A stretch of DNA of 64,000 nucleotides from Sinonovacula constricta (lineage: Eukaryota; Mollusca; Bivalvia; Cardiida; Solecurtidae): positions 18,591,067-18,655,066 of the forward strand of contig CM017564.1 of the NCBI GenBank assembly GCA_007844125.1, written 5' to 3'. A model generated the notes under the pieces. The model searched no databases, was not told the DNA's origin, and saw only the letters and a list, made by a program, of their open reading frames with translations. Of the stretch, positions 35,027-47,140 are shown in pieces. A program made the translations under genes and the position numbers. The first letter of the stretch is position 1. Each line of letters begins with the position of its first letter.

Positions 35027-35845
35027 AAATAGCAATTGAATGGTGTGAAATGATGGGGTAAAAAGTAACAGTTGATGTGAAATAGTGGCGGGAGGATGTA
35101 TGTAAGCTTAGCCTGGCAGGCACTGGTGTAAAAATTCATTAGGGGTTTGATGGTGTGAAATGATCGTGTAAAATAGAACAGATGTGGGGAAATGTATGTA
35201 GTGTGAAAATAGTGAAGAGTGTTGGTGCTGCTCGTCTTGGTGTGTGTAATTGTGTGAAAGCATTTTAACACTTTACTCCATTTTTCATAAAACAAACTGT
35301 GCCGCCCGTTTCCAAGCAATTAGTTGTGACTTGTCACTTCTCAGCCCTCCACCGCATGGGTTTCAGTTTCAATCATAGCAAGAAGATTCATTTAGGAGAT
35401 CTTACATCTGGCTTGCCGTGTGCACGCTGGTTCTACTCTGGCATCTGTCTCGTTTCTTCCACCAGTAATTATGTGGACATCACCAATATGACCACAGTTG
35501 TGTGGTGCAGTAAAAAACAAAAACACACCCGAAATAAGTTGCCAGTTTATAGAGTTAATAGTAATAATATGTATATCATTATTGTAGTGTGGGATAAGGA
35601 CGGCACCATGTAGGAATGTGTGAATGGCGGTGTGATAAAATGTTAATGGTGTGATGCGTGAGTAATCATGTGCTCTAGTGGTAAGATGTTTTGAGATGCC
35701 AATCGTTGATGTGAAAGGGAAGTGTGTTGAGATGTGTAAGGTATGCAGGTGTGCCTGTGTTTATATAGTGGGAGTTGCGGTGGTAATCATTTGAAATTGT
35801 GTGAAATTGTTGTGTGTGTTAACTGGTGGTGTGAAAGTGGGGAGG
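35027..35845 (+). other. KLHL 3' flank / probable 3' UTR with SINE-D remnant
   Basis: The sequence is rich in GTGTGAAAT-like phrases and contains a diverged SINE-D copy (about 35320-35510). The nearest clear AATAAA signals after the satellites are at 38927 and around 39243. Whether the transcript reads through the 26-bp arrays is not decidable from sequence. Confidence 0.4.
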
Positions 35846-37430
35846 GTGATAGTGTAAAATGTTTAGGGATTGTGACGGTAAAATATTTAGGGATTGTGAC
35901 AGTGTAAAATGTTTAGGGATTGTGACAGTGTAAAATGTTTAGGGATTGTGACAGTGTAAAATGTTTAGGGAGGGTGACAGTGTAAAATGTTTAGGGAGGG
36001 TAACAGTGTAAAATGTTTAGGGATTGTGACGGTAAAATGTTTAGGGATTGTGACAGTGTAAAATGTTTAGGGAGGGTGACAGTGTAAAATGTTTAGGGAG
36101 GGTAACAGTGTAAAATGTTTAGGGATTGTGACGGTAAAATGTTTAGGGATTGTGATGGTAAAATATTTAGGGATTGTGACAGTGTAAAATGTTTAGGGAG
36201 GGTAACAGTGTAAAATGTTTAGGGAGGGTGATAGTGTAAAATGTTTAGGGATTGTGACAGTGTAAAATGTTTAGGGAGGGTGACAGTGTAAAATGTTTAG
36301 GGAGGGTGACAGTGTTAAATGTTTAGGGATTGTGACGGTAAAATGTTTAGGGATTGTGACGGTAAAATATTTAGGGATTGTGACAGTGTAAAATGTTTAG
36401 GGAGGGTAACAGTGTAAAATGTTTAGGGAGGGTGACAGTGTAAAATGTTTAGGGAGGGTGACAGTGTAAAATGTTTAGGGATTGTGACGGTAAAATGTTT
36501 AGGGATTGTGACAGTGTAAAATGTTTAGGGAGGGTGACAGTGTAAAATGTTTAGGGAGGGTAACAGTGTAAAATGTTTAGGGATTGTGACGGTAAAATGT
36601 TTAGGGATTGTGATGATAAAATATTTAGGGATTGTGACAGTGTAAAATGTTTAGGGAGGGTGACAGTGTAAAATGTTTAGGGATTGTGATGGTAAAATAT
36701 TTAGGGATTGTGACAGTGTAAATGTTTAGGGAGGGTGACAGTGTAAAATGTTTAGGGATGGTAACAGTGTAAAATGTTTAGGGAGGGTAACAGTGTAAAA
36801 TGTTTAGGGATTGTGACAGTGTAAAATGTTTAGGGAGGGTAACAGTGTAAAATGTTTAGGGAGGGTGACAGTGTAAATGTTTAGGGATTGTGACAGTGTA
36901 AAATGTTTAGGGAGGGTGACAGTGTAAAATGTTTAGGGAGGGTGACAGTGTAAAATGTTTAGGGATTGTGACAGTGTAAAATGTTTAGGGATTGTGACAG
37001 TGTAAAATGTTATGGGATTGTGACAGTGTAAAATGTTTAGGGAGGGTGACAGTGTAAAATGTTTAGGGAGGGTGACAGTGTAAAATGTTTAGGGAGGGTG
37101 ACAATGTAAAATGTTTAGGGAGGGTGACAGTGTAAAACGTTTAGGGAGGGTGACAGTGTAAAATGTTTAGGGAGGGTGATAGTGTAAAATGTTTAGGGAG
37201 GGTGACAATGTAAAATGTTTAGGGATTGTGACAGTGTAAAATGTTTAGGGATTGTGACAGTGTAAAATGTTTAGGGAGGGTGACAGTGTAAAATGTTTAG
37301 GGAGGATGACAGTGTAAATTGTTTAGGGATTGTGACAGTGTAAAATGTTTAGGGATTGTGACAGTGTAAATTGTTTAGGGATTGTGACAGTGTAAAATGT
37401 TTAGGGAGGGTGAAAGTGTAAAATGTTTAG
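35846..37430. repeat. 26-bp satellite A (TTAGGGA-containing), about 60 copies
   Basis: The unit is approximately GTAAAATGTTTAGGGAGGGT plus GACAGT. Variants have GATTGTGAC or GAGGGTGAC/GAGGGTAAC and a 24-bp short form (GACGGTAAAATG). Each unit carries one TTAGGG on the plus strand at about 26-bp spacing. Confidence 0.96.
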
Positions 37431-37436
37431 GGACAT

Positions 37437-38064
37437 TGTAAGATCGTTAAAGAGGGTGGTCATGTAAATTTTTTGGAGAAGGTGGTCATGTAAAATCTTT
37501 GGAGAGGGTGGTCATGTAAAATCATTGTTGAGGGTGGTCATGTTAAATCATATAAGAGATGAAATCACGTTAAATGATTGGGAGGGTGGCCATGTAATAT
37601 GGTTTGAGAGGGTGGCCATGTAAAATGGTTAAAGAGGGTGGCCATGTAATATGGTTGAAGAGGGTGGCCATGTAAAATGGTTGAAGAGGGTGGCCATGTA
37701 AAATGATTGAAGAGGGTGGCCATGTAAAATGGTTGAAGAGGGTGGCCATGTAAAATGATTGAAGAGGGTGGCCATGTAAAATGGTTGAATAGGGTGGCCA
37801 TGTAATATGGTTGAAGAGGGTGGCCATGTAAAATGGTTGAAGAGGGTGGCCATGTAAAATGGTTGAAGAGGGTGGCCATGTAAAATGGTTGAAGAGGGTG
37901 GCCATGTAATGTGGTTGAAGAGGGTGGCCATGTAAAATGGTTAAAGAGGGTGGCCATGTAAAATGGTTGAATAGGGTAGCCATGTAATATGGTTGAAGAG
38001 GGTGGCCAGGTAAAATGGTTGAATAGGGTGGCCATGTAAAATGGTTAAAGAGGGTGGCCATGTA
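37437..38064. repeat. 26-bp satellite B, left part
   Basis: The unit is approximately GGTGGCCATGTAAAATGGTT plus GAAGAG, also 26 bp and alignable with satellite A (GTGTAAAATGTTTAGG...GAGGGTG). A transitional zone (37437-37600) has intermediate units with GGTCATGTAAAATCTTTGGA. A minus-strand open frame (MATLFNHFTWPPSSTILHGH...) is an artefact of the repeat. Confidence 0.95.
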
Positions 38065-38612
38065 CAGGCTTTCAAGCGGGCCCTACTTTTCCTACTTTTC
38101 CCTACTTTTTGGGGTTTGGCCCTACTTTTCCCTACTTTATTTTAGAGCCCTACTATCCCTACTTTTTGAGAAAAAAATTCATATTTATTTTTTTTACATA
38201 ATCTTACATGAATATAAATTTGTTTTAAAATAAAAGTTAATACATTTTTCTGCATTTTTCTTTTAAAAACTAGTTGCTAGTATATTTCAAGGACACAAAG
38301 GATGGTTCCAGTAGTTGGTCTTCAGTGGTGCAGGGAGATTCCATTATGAGGATGGTTGGAGGTGACAAGACATTAAGCCAGACAAGGTTTATCGCCCAAC
38401 TCATCTTTGTGGAATCCCTGTTGAGACACTGAAGACCACTTTACAGGTGCCATGAACATGTTAGTAGGTGTTTTTTTTGCAGATGAATGGTAAGTAGACA
38501 GCCCTATTATCCCTACTTTTTTGCTATGAAAATCCCTACTTTTCCCTACTTTTTTTGGAAAAAATCCCTACTTTTTTCCCTACTTTTTTCTTTGTGGTCA
38601 CTTGAAAGCCTG
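38065..38612. mobile_element. Non-autonomous DNA transposon inserted in satellite B, 6-bp TSD
   Basis: Terminal inverted repeats are CAGGCTTTCAAG and CTTGAAAGCCTG, flanked by CATGTA duplications (38059-38064 and 38613-38618). The subterminal regions on both sides carry many CCCTACTTTT motifs. The insertion splits one 26-bp unit. The 6-bp duplication and CAG end are compatible with a hAT subgroup; the assignment is tentative. Confidence 0.85.
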
Positions 38613-38826
38613 CATGTAAAATGGTTGAAGATGGTGGCCATATAAAATGGTTGAAGAGGGTGGCCATGTAAAATGATTGAAGTGGGTGGCCATGTAAAAT
38701 GGTTGAAGAGGGTGGCCATGTAAAATGGTTGAAGAGGGTGGCCATGTAAAAAGGTTGAAGAGGGTGGCCATGTAATATGGTTGAAGAGGATGGCCATAAA
38801 AAATGGGAGTGGGGTCATGTAAAATC
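38613..38826. repeat. 26-bp satellite B, right part
   Basis: Satellite B continues (about 8 units) after the transposon insertion, with the same unit as 37600-38064. Confidence 0.93.
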
Positions 38827-41800
38827 ATTTTGTAAGTAGTCTAAGTCCGGTTAAAAAATCTAGCCAGTAAACACTATTGTTTGTTATTTTTTTAAACCTC
38901 TGTTGTTGTTTTTCTTGTAGCACTAAAATAAAAGTTTCTTTTTATTTACCTCATAAATACTGTGGTGTAACTGTTTTCAGATTAAATGCGACATTGTGCT
39001 TGAATCCTGTCCAGGAGATTTTTTCTGGTGGCTCAGAATTATGAATTATGTCTTCCATTGTTTTAATATTGCTTCTATCTTTTACATGTCTTGTTTATGC
39101 CCTGCAGGGGTCTGTTGAACATTGTCATTTATTTAGTATTTACACTTTGTGCAGTGCAGTATTTTTTAATACTATATTCACCTAAAGTTGTTTCTAAAAT
39201 GGCAAAAATTATTAAAATATGTTTTGTTTTCAGTATTCTTGAAATAAATAAATAAAATGTAATATTTACAGTGTTACATATTTGTGGTGCTGATGTTCTA
39301 CTTATTTTTTGTTAGATATTTTCTCATTTTTTTTTTTAAACTTTTAAATTTTGGTCAATTGTTTTTGTTAAATTTAGTGTGCATTTTATTTCTTATGTAT
39401 ACAGTAATATAGATGCATTGTTGTTGGGGTTTTTTTTGTGTTTAAGTGTTAAATATTTTATTTTTTCATGTAAAATAACTTTGAGCTAAGTGGTTAATAT
39501 TTTTTTGGCGTGTACTGTTAACTTTTTTTTTTTTTACAAGAAGTGAATATTTTCCTTTCCTTTACAAAGATAATGCTACAACTTAACAAGTATTTTTGTT
39601 TTGTTTTCATTCTGTGGTGAATATTTAATATTGTTTTTTTTTTCTTGTACAGAAAACAATAGTTGTTTGTTTTTCTTTCTTGTATATTAACTTCAGGTGA
39701 TTGTGCTTGTTGTTTAATCAGCGACTTTTTTTATATTTTGCCATTTTCATTTAGGTATTCTAGTTTTGATTTCCTATATACATAAAATTTATACTGCAAT
39801 GTCATGGGAAATGGTGAACAGGGATTTTATTCATATATTTGAATAAATTAGATAAAATATTAGATAAAATATGTTTGTTGTGTTTTGTTTTTTAAAACTC
39901 TGTATTGTGGTAACTATTGCTTGGTCCACAATTTCTGTGGAATTCCTCCCTGTTATTTATATTTTGACATTTATTAAAAGTAATCAACAGTCAACCCTGT
40001 GCTGTACACGTGCACTGATCAGATTCACTAGTTTATTTAATAAGACTGTCACTTTAGCAACAGTTAAATATTCAATTCATTTCATTTGTTTATTAGGCAT
40101 AAACATAATGTCAAATGCCATCAAAAAGTATACAAATGATGTCACATAAACACATGCTCAATGAAAGAAAGAAAAGTATAAAAACAGCTGCATGGGAAAT
40201 ATTTATTAATATAATATTTATATAATATGTATATAATATACAATTATATTTTAAAGAGTTTAAACACAGCATTCATTATCACAAATATGATGAATTAAGG
40301 TTCTGTATATTGTTTTATTTTACATACCATTATTACGTCTATAAGGAAAGACTTGAGGAGTGCCCGTGTCCTAGTTGTTCTGTCCCCTGCTTGTAACTCC
40401 TCTGACTGCTTAGCCTCTCACTGTGTGGATTCAAATCTGACTGAGGCTTAAATTGTTAAAGGTTTAACAGCTGACTTGCATTGCGCTTGTGATAATATAA
40501 TACATACATATATATAATAATAATGTAAATAATGAAAAAAATATAATATAAATAATACTATATATATTTTATATATTACAGTATATATAATGTGATAATA
40601 TAATACATATATATACTGTAGTATATAAAATATATATAGTATTATTTATATTATATTTTTAATTTACCTTATTATTATATATCTATTTATAGTATGTAAA
40701 TGAATACAAAAGAGAGAGGATTGTAATAATACTGTGACTGTAAAAAAAAGAGTCCATACTAACAGTGTAACTTAGAATGACATATAAAACCATATTGACC
40801 ATGTATCGGTCCATTCCGCTGACAAGGCAAACTGTCCATCATACTGAAACAGCAAATAAGGGGGATAACTAATACAAACTAACAACGGTCTTAACTTAGT
40901 TATCTCCCTTAAAAGTTTATTTATTTAATCAATCAAATTAATAGCCTGTTATTGTTGTTTTTAATTTGGAATTTCATTTATATAAATAATTTAACGTAAC
41001 TACGGGGCACGACCAAGAACATATTTTGTCTTAAAACGACATAAATAGATATAGATCGATTATAGGCGTTAATAAATTTAAGTTATTTTCTGTGATGTTC
41101 ATTCGATACATTTCGGCGAAAAAGTTTTGGGGATACAAAAAATTATGGGTAACTGATAAATGAATCAATAATAAACAGACTCGTTTTTAATATAAATACA
41201 CTTTACTGCTTACTGTATCGGGCGCTGTTTTATTCAGTTAAAGGCAAACACGTCCTTCATGTACTTTTTTTTCCAGTGGAATGTGTGAAAACAATCTATC
41301 CAAATTCTTGCCATATGTACTCACGCAGTAGATGGTGGGTTATTTAAGCGCGCATCTTTTTGGTGTATCAAGATTTGGCAAGGTATTTCAAGTTTCTGGC
41401 CACAAGGATTACCATAGACTGTACTGCTCGAAGCACATGTATTTTAAAGTGGTATGAGTAATTGTATGTTAAATTGTTGGTAAAATATATCCCATTTCGA
41501 AATACGTAGAAAAATGCGATGCAAACTATAGCATTTTGTGTCGGTATCATTATATGTAAATATTTGTATGTGGCCTTCCTCCATATAAACATGCACACGC
41601 GCACAAAACACGAATTGCACGCACAAAACATGCATTCGCGCATACACCGTGCACCTTAAAGGTCGACATGATTATTTAGAACGTAATTGTTTAACATAAT
41701 TACCAAAAAAAATCAGCACAAACGCAAAATTATAATAGTAGATGTCTTTATAGGGTAATGTTATGTTAACAATTGCGATACGCGGCTAAATTTAGTTTTA

Positions 41801-42660
41801 CTACTGTATGTTTAGAATAAGTAAGCAAATAGGTGTACAAGTATAACCAACTATATTAAGTCTAGACTATCTACGTTGTTTTTTGTAGAAACGGGCTTTA
41901 TTTCCCAAAGCTGCATGCATGCATACATAATATACATGCTTTGAGTCGATGCCAATCCTTATACTAGACGTATTTTCACTGCAATTTACAATTAAGATTG
42001 GCATGTGAACAAACATTGATAATGTTAACTTGGATTACGTCTGAACTTAACTACGTATTACAGAGAAATTTGAGAGCTGTTTACATTTGAAAGTGTTTTT
42101 GATTGTGTGTAGTTCATACCAATTACAATCTCACGTTTCTGCCAAAATATTTGTTTAAGATCAATGCCAATAATGCGAGGGTGTAAATTTGTATTATTGT
42201 TATTGCTTTGCTATTCCGGTGTCATTGTCTTCATTGTGAAAATTTTTCATGTAGTTAATAAAGATGAAGAAATTAAGATAATGAAATCAAAATAAAGAAA
42301 TCATTATAAATAAAGATAGATAAATCAAGATAAATGAATCAAGATAAAGAAATCAATATAAATAAATCAAGATAAATTAAATCAAGATAAATAAAATAAA
42401 GGTAAACAGGCAAGATCAACAGGCAAGATGAATAAGTCTGATAATATACTATACTCTATTTATATGTAGTACTTAACAATATACATAATTCCAATTTCAA
42501 CCATTTAGATCCGATGGTATAGATCTATATGCATAACTATATATTTATGTCTAAAGCATTTCAATATGTTCGCTTTTGTGATCAACGTATAATGTATTAT
42601 TTCGCTTGGCCCGGGCAGAATCATAAATAAAGATTAATAAAGATGAGCAATTACCAGACA
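38827..42660. other. Intergenic DNA, AT-rich
   Basis: No coding exon is recognised. AATAAA signals at 38927 and about 39243 could serve the KLHL transcript. It contains a diverged SINE-D copy (about 40370-40490), a large AT-rich palindrome (40492-40690), a small palindromic element with GGGATAACTAA/TTAGTTATCTCCC ends (40859-40912), and short A-rich direct repeats (AATCAAGATAAA, 42290-42390). Confidence 0.4.
40492..40690. repeat. AT-rich inverted repeat (cruciform-prone palindrome)
   Basis: The left arm (AATAATACTATATATATTTT and neighbouring bases) is the reverse complement of the right arm (AAAATATATATAGTATTATT), with further pairing outward (ATATAATAATAATGTAAAT against ATTTACCTTATTATTATAT). 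Confidence 0.75.
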
Positions 42661-42663
42661 TTA

Positions 42664-43347
42664 ATGAATAGTCTCCCCTGAATAATCCCTACATGCAAGT
42701 AGGTCCTTTCATTTGTTTCAGGCGCGTATCTGGGCCGTTTTTGAAGTTTCGCACAATTACAAGGGAAATAACCTTTAATATATTCGTTTCTTTACTAACG
42801 AGTAACAGGCAAAATGCAAGGAACTTAACGCAAAATATAAAGACTAAAATCCTGACGTGTATAAGTTTAATCATTTAAACCTTTTTCAACTTGATTGGTG
42901 TGGAAATAAGATTTTATAACATAGAATTACGGAAATAAAATATATAATTCCTTACCCGGGTTAGGCATCGACTTTCTTAGTGTTTTTGGTATTTTCGATT
43001 TTCGATTTTTCGAACGGAGGTTACGCACGTGCGTAAAGTGCGTAATGGCAGAAACGCGCCTGATTTGTTTTACCCGATGTTTAAACTTGTGCTCTATGGA
43101 GTATATGTTGACTTATCTGCTTTTCTTATGACACCCAGGTTAACCATCATCAACAAACGCTTCAATTTTCTTTTTTTACATAACATATCTCTATCAGTAT
43201 GGAAATTAATTTTAAGCTTACATTCATGCAAAAGTAAGAAATTTCACTTTTGTAATTGCAATATCTGCGAAAGAATAGGCGAGAAAGTCAGACTAAAAGG
43301 ACCCACCTACTGTTTAGCCTCGGATGTTAACTAACAAGGGAGACAAT
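42664..43347. mobile_element. MITE family 1, copy 3, interrupted by a nested element
   Basis: The ends AATAGTCTCCCCTGAATAAT and AACAAGGGAGACAATT match copy 2, as does the interior after removing 42719-43070. The nested insertion makes the copy about twice the usual length. Confidence 0.8.
42719..43062. mobile_element. Nested hAT-like non-autonomous element, 8-bp TSD
   Basis: The ends CAGGCGCGTATCTG and CAGAAACGCGCCTG are inverted, flanked by perfect 8-bp duplications ATTTGTTT (42711-42718 and 43063-43070). The uninterrupted site is visible in MITE copy 2 (about 16467). The 8-bp duplication and CAG terminus fit hAT. No transposase frame is present. Confidence 0.88.
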
Positions 43348-46300
43348 TTCCATTTCACCAATGTACCAAATTATCTTGTCTCATATGACCTTAGCATTAT
43401 CTCCCCTTAAATGGGTTTGTGAAGTTAATACGTCGCTCGATCCCTTTGTCATAACTTCCTTTTGGTAGCTAGATCATACACTAAAAACAATGTTAAATAC
43501 GACTGTATTGGTTTAATGTTTGACAATAACATAGATTGATGCTAAAAACTAGAGCTAAATTTACACATCAAAAACTTACTATATCAATATAGCACATCAG
43601 GAGACTATCTTCAATATCGTAATAAATAATACATCGATCGCGCATGTATAAATAAATGTCGTTATAGATGGTGTATGACAATTTGGTCATTTTTTCTCAA
43701 ACTTCGAAATAAATTGTTGTTACATGAAAAAAATCTCGCTGAATGTTGTTTTTAATGTTCTACATTTATGTGAAAATTAAGTCCAATGTAACACCCCATT
43801 CGTCATTATGAAGACAAATTTGCTATCTGAGCCACGCTGTACAGTTGGCTATATTTTTAAACGAAGAAAATGCACGTGACCACCTACTTGTGAGAACGCA
43901 TTTTGTCATCACCTGGGTAATCAGAACTGACGTCGTGTGATCTTGTGTTATTTTGTGTCTGTATATGGTTTCCGTTTCTTCTTTACTCTTCCTTGAACAT
44001 TTTTATGTTAGTTGTAACAATCTTTATCTGTGAAGGAAATAGATATAATACTAGTTTAATTGGTGTGTGTGTGTGTGTGTTGTTTTGTTGTTGTTGTTGT
44101 TGTTGTTTTTTTTGGGGGGTGGGGGGCATCTCACTAAGACTAAGATCTAAATTCTATTTAGAAAATATACACAATTTCCCCAGAACAATGGTAAAATAGT
44201 GTTTCTTGTATTTGATATAGGCCAATTGTCGAATACCACGTGTAATAAATAGGCAACGTTGATTCAGATGTGGGCATATATATATGTACATGGATAGATC
44301 TATACATTCATAAATTATGCTGAGCATTGAAAATGGAGTCGATCTCTTTTTTACATAAATTTAGAATTCACAAGCACAGCACGTGGCTTGCGTCCTTAGC
44401 TACCTTTGTGTTGCCGAAAATCGGTTAGTCCCGCCCCTTTTGCTATGACGTCCAGACCTACTAAATATTCATGAGGGAGTCATAAGTGAATACCGTGATT
44501 TGCTGAATGTTATTTTTGTTCTTTCTATTGGAGATTTTTTATCTATTGGTCTTGCGACGAATTATCTTTTATATACGGGGACGTGTTTTCACTGAATTCT
44601 TATCAGTTAATTTTCTTGTATCATTATGTGTATGTATGAACAAAACATGTAAACAGCTAGTAACGCTCAATAAGCCGATGTATATACGGTTCAGGTACCA
44701 CTACACTAAATGTTTAAAAATTTGGGCACAAAGGGGAGCAATAAAATGCGCGTTAAGTAATATTATATTAAATAACTTTTTCATAGGCACGAATAAATAA
44801 TAAAAGACAATTTATCACGACTATAAAGGCATAAAACGCGTTTTACTTTAAAAAAACAACACACATCCATAAACAAGTCTTTATGTAAATCACAGTAACA
44901 CGCAGATCCTTCGGATAATTTTAACATGACGATTTGATGCAACTTAACAATTTCATTTTAATCTTTGCAAGCGCATGTTATGGTTATTAAGTCCATTCAT
45001 ACATGTATCTTCACACATGAACACTGCTTTTATGTTAAATCCATGTCAACAAAGCCTTCGGAATGACTTGTCGAGCGATGCTGACGGTGTCTCGCATTTT
45101 CAACCTTATTTTGTTGTGGCATTTGAGCGCCCGAAAAAAAGAAATAATTGCGAAAAGAAGGAATATCTTCAATAATTCTTTATCGATTTAAAAAAACAAA
45201 CATTCTCTTTTAAATGAAAGATCAGGAGAAAATACATAAGAAAACATTTATCCAACATATTTCATTAAGATTAATGCCGAGGGTAATTTATTAAACTTAG
45301 TTTCAAATTTCAGAGCTGCGGAAAGACGGCGCATCTTTTTATATCTATTGACCGATTTTAAAATTTCTTTTTTGAATGAAAGATTAGGAAAATGCCTTTC
45401 TTTATTATATTTAGTTAATAATTTAGCCGCGCAGTGGTTCGATATTGTTATATATATTTGATATAGGTAAACTGTGGGATACCACAGTTAACATCTTAAC
45501 GTTACAGTTCTCGTCCCGACGGATGTGTATGGTCTGTGTCGAAAGCCGTATGTCGGCACTACATTCTCCGGTTATGAGGGTCGTGCAACAAAAACAACAA
45601 CAACAATAACAAAACAAAAAAGAAAAAAAGAAAGAAAAGGCAAAAGCCTTGTTACGTGCCCCAATTTCCAGCTTTTATTCACCGCGTAGTTTGACTTGGA
45701 CACATCAGCTTCTTACATTTTTAACAGAGGTATCCGACTGTTATATATCAAATACAATCTAACAATATCTGACACTTTTTTGTAGGCATTAGGGCATAAA
45801 TACAGCAAACCTCAAAACATGGCCTTAGAAAAGACGATTTTGAGCACTACATTAATTGTTAGACAGTACAAGCGGTGAAATAAATCGTTCTACATGTCCA
45901 CGCTTTCTTAATCTATAAATAGACTCGATGGTGATTTCTGATAAAATATGTATCGACGTCATGGCGAAATATCCTTGGCTCAAATTCAGACAGGAAATAC
46001 ATAGTTGTAATGGCGAGTGCTGTGCTTCATTTTTCGGATAGGTGTAGGGTAGCAATGAAGAGTATTTCGTGATATCTGTTCAGGTAACAATAATTTATTA
46101 GGTTGTTTTAGAGAAGAGAAAATGAGCCATATATGAAAAAATAAACAATAATTAAGTTATTCAGACTGACTATTGTTTAACTATCAATACATGAATTTCT
46201 AAATAGTGACTATCCCATATCTGATTCAATGGCCGAATGCTTGGGCGCTTGACCAGCTCTAAGGACGTTGAACTCTGTGTAACTCAAGCCGGTGCTCTCC
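43348..46300. other. Intergenic DNA
   Basis: No exon is recognised. It holds a dispersed-repeat piece (43795-43935, matching the CTATCTGAGCCACGCT block near the window start), (GT)n and (GTT)n microsatellites with a G-run (44062-44126), and a block similar to 430-490 at 45430-45495. Confidence 0.4.
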
Positions 46301-46330
46301 AACTGTCATCAAGCCATACGCCAGCCGAGT

Positions 46331-47140
46331 TAACCAATGCTTAACCGCGCAACTTTGGAAGCCGTTTAAAGCACGTCAATAGAGAGTTAACCCAGCAAAG
46401 AGGCTGGTTTGATGTGCTTATATTTTTATCTCTGTTGTCGATACATATCTCCCGACTCCGAGAAGTCTCGTCCCGAGACTTGGCCTGGAAGTTCCAGTCC
46501 GGGAGTCGACTATGCCACCGCTACCACCAATGTAATGCAGGCCGGCGCTCTTTAACGGTCACACATTCATACACCACCCACTGCAACCACAATCGTACCT
46601 ACTCGGCGATCTCCGACAAGCTTCGGAAATATCGCCTCGGATGTAATTGTAGGAATACACCAGTTGGTGATTTGCCCCGGCGAATAACTTCTCATTGCAT
46701 TATGTAAACAAAGATGGCTGACTTTTCAAAGTGCATGCAGTACGCTTTAGATATGATGGAGATTCAACACTCCTTGAAAGAAGAGCAGATTGCTTCTTTG
46801 AAGAATATTTTTAACTTAGTTGATACTGTATGTATATTACCAACAGGATTTGGTAAAAGTGTAATATACCAGTTATTACCCTGCATGCACTCGGATCACC
46901 GAAGCTTGCCGGAGATCGCCGAGTAGGTACGATTGCCATTTTGGATGTAGTTCGTCAATATGGCGGCGGCAGCATTATTTCCGAGGTGAGTACGTTGACG
47001 GAATTACCCGAGGAGTTCCGAGTGACTGCAACCATTGCTTAGCCGCACATCTTTGGAAGCCGCGTAAACCACGTCGCTAAAGAGTTAACCCAGCAGCGAG
47101 GCTGGTTTGAAGCACTTATATTCCTATCTCTGCGGTCGTT
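46331..47140. mobile_element. Composite repeat enclosing a helicase gene fragment
   Basis: Direct repeats of about 110 bp lie at 46331-46440 and 47030-47140 (sharing GAGAGTTAACCCAGCA, GAGGCTGGTTTGA, CTTATATTTTTATCTCTG). Within them, inverted repeats lie at 46591-46635 and 46890-46935 (AATCGTACCTACTCGGCGAT, and its reverse complement at the far side). The helicase-like reading frame sits between the inverted repeats. Confidence 0.65.
46714..46923 (+). pseudogene. RecQ-like DEAD-box helicase N-terminal fragment
   Basis: The 70-aa frame starts at an ATG in a good context (CAAAGATGGC). About residues 1-56 look like a genuine protein: MADFSKCMQYALDMMEIQHS, then a Q-motif-like region (LKEEQIASL) and the Walker A motif LPTGFGKSVIYQLLP typical of RecQ-family helicases. 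After LLPCMH it runs into the inverted repeat and stops. No downstream helicase motifs follow in the window. I read it as a captured 5' exon rather than a functional gene; a real first exon of a gene with later exons elsewhere cannot be excluded, but no clear donor follows. Confidence 0.6.

Noticed and set aside
35846..37430. Interstitial telomere or chromosome end because of TTAGGG
   Set aside because: TTAGGG occurs once per 26-bp unit, never in direct tandem, so it is a satellite and not telomeric DNA.
37565..38828. Minus-strand frames rich in HGHPLQPFYMATLFNHFTW repeats, up to 163 aa
   Set aside because: Read-through of the 26-bp satellite B. A period of 26 cycles all three frames, so the peptide period is 26 residues and merely reflects absence of stops.
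43945..45175. Several 60-97 aa frames in the intergenic region
   Set aside because: Composition is that of AT-rich DNA with microsatellite runs (GT, GTT). They have no coding features, partners or splice signals that assemble into a gene.
46414..46707. 97-aa plus-strand open frame just upstream of the helicase fragment
   Set aside because: It lies over the repeat flank and inverted repeat, with no domain and no splice context.
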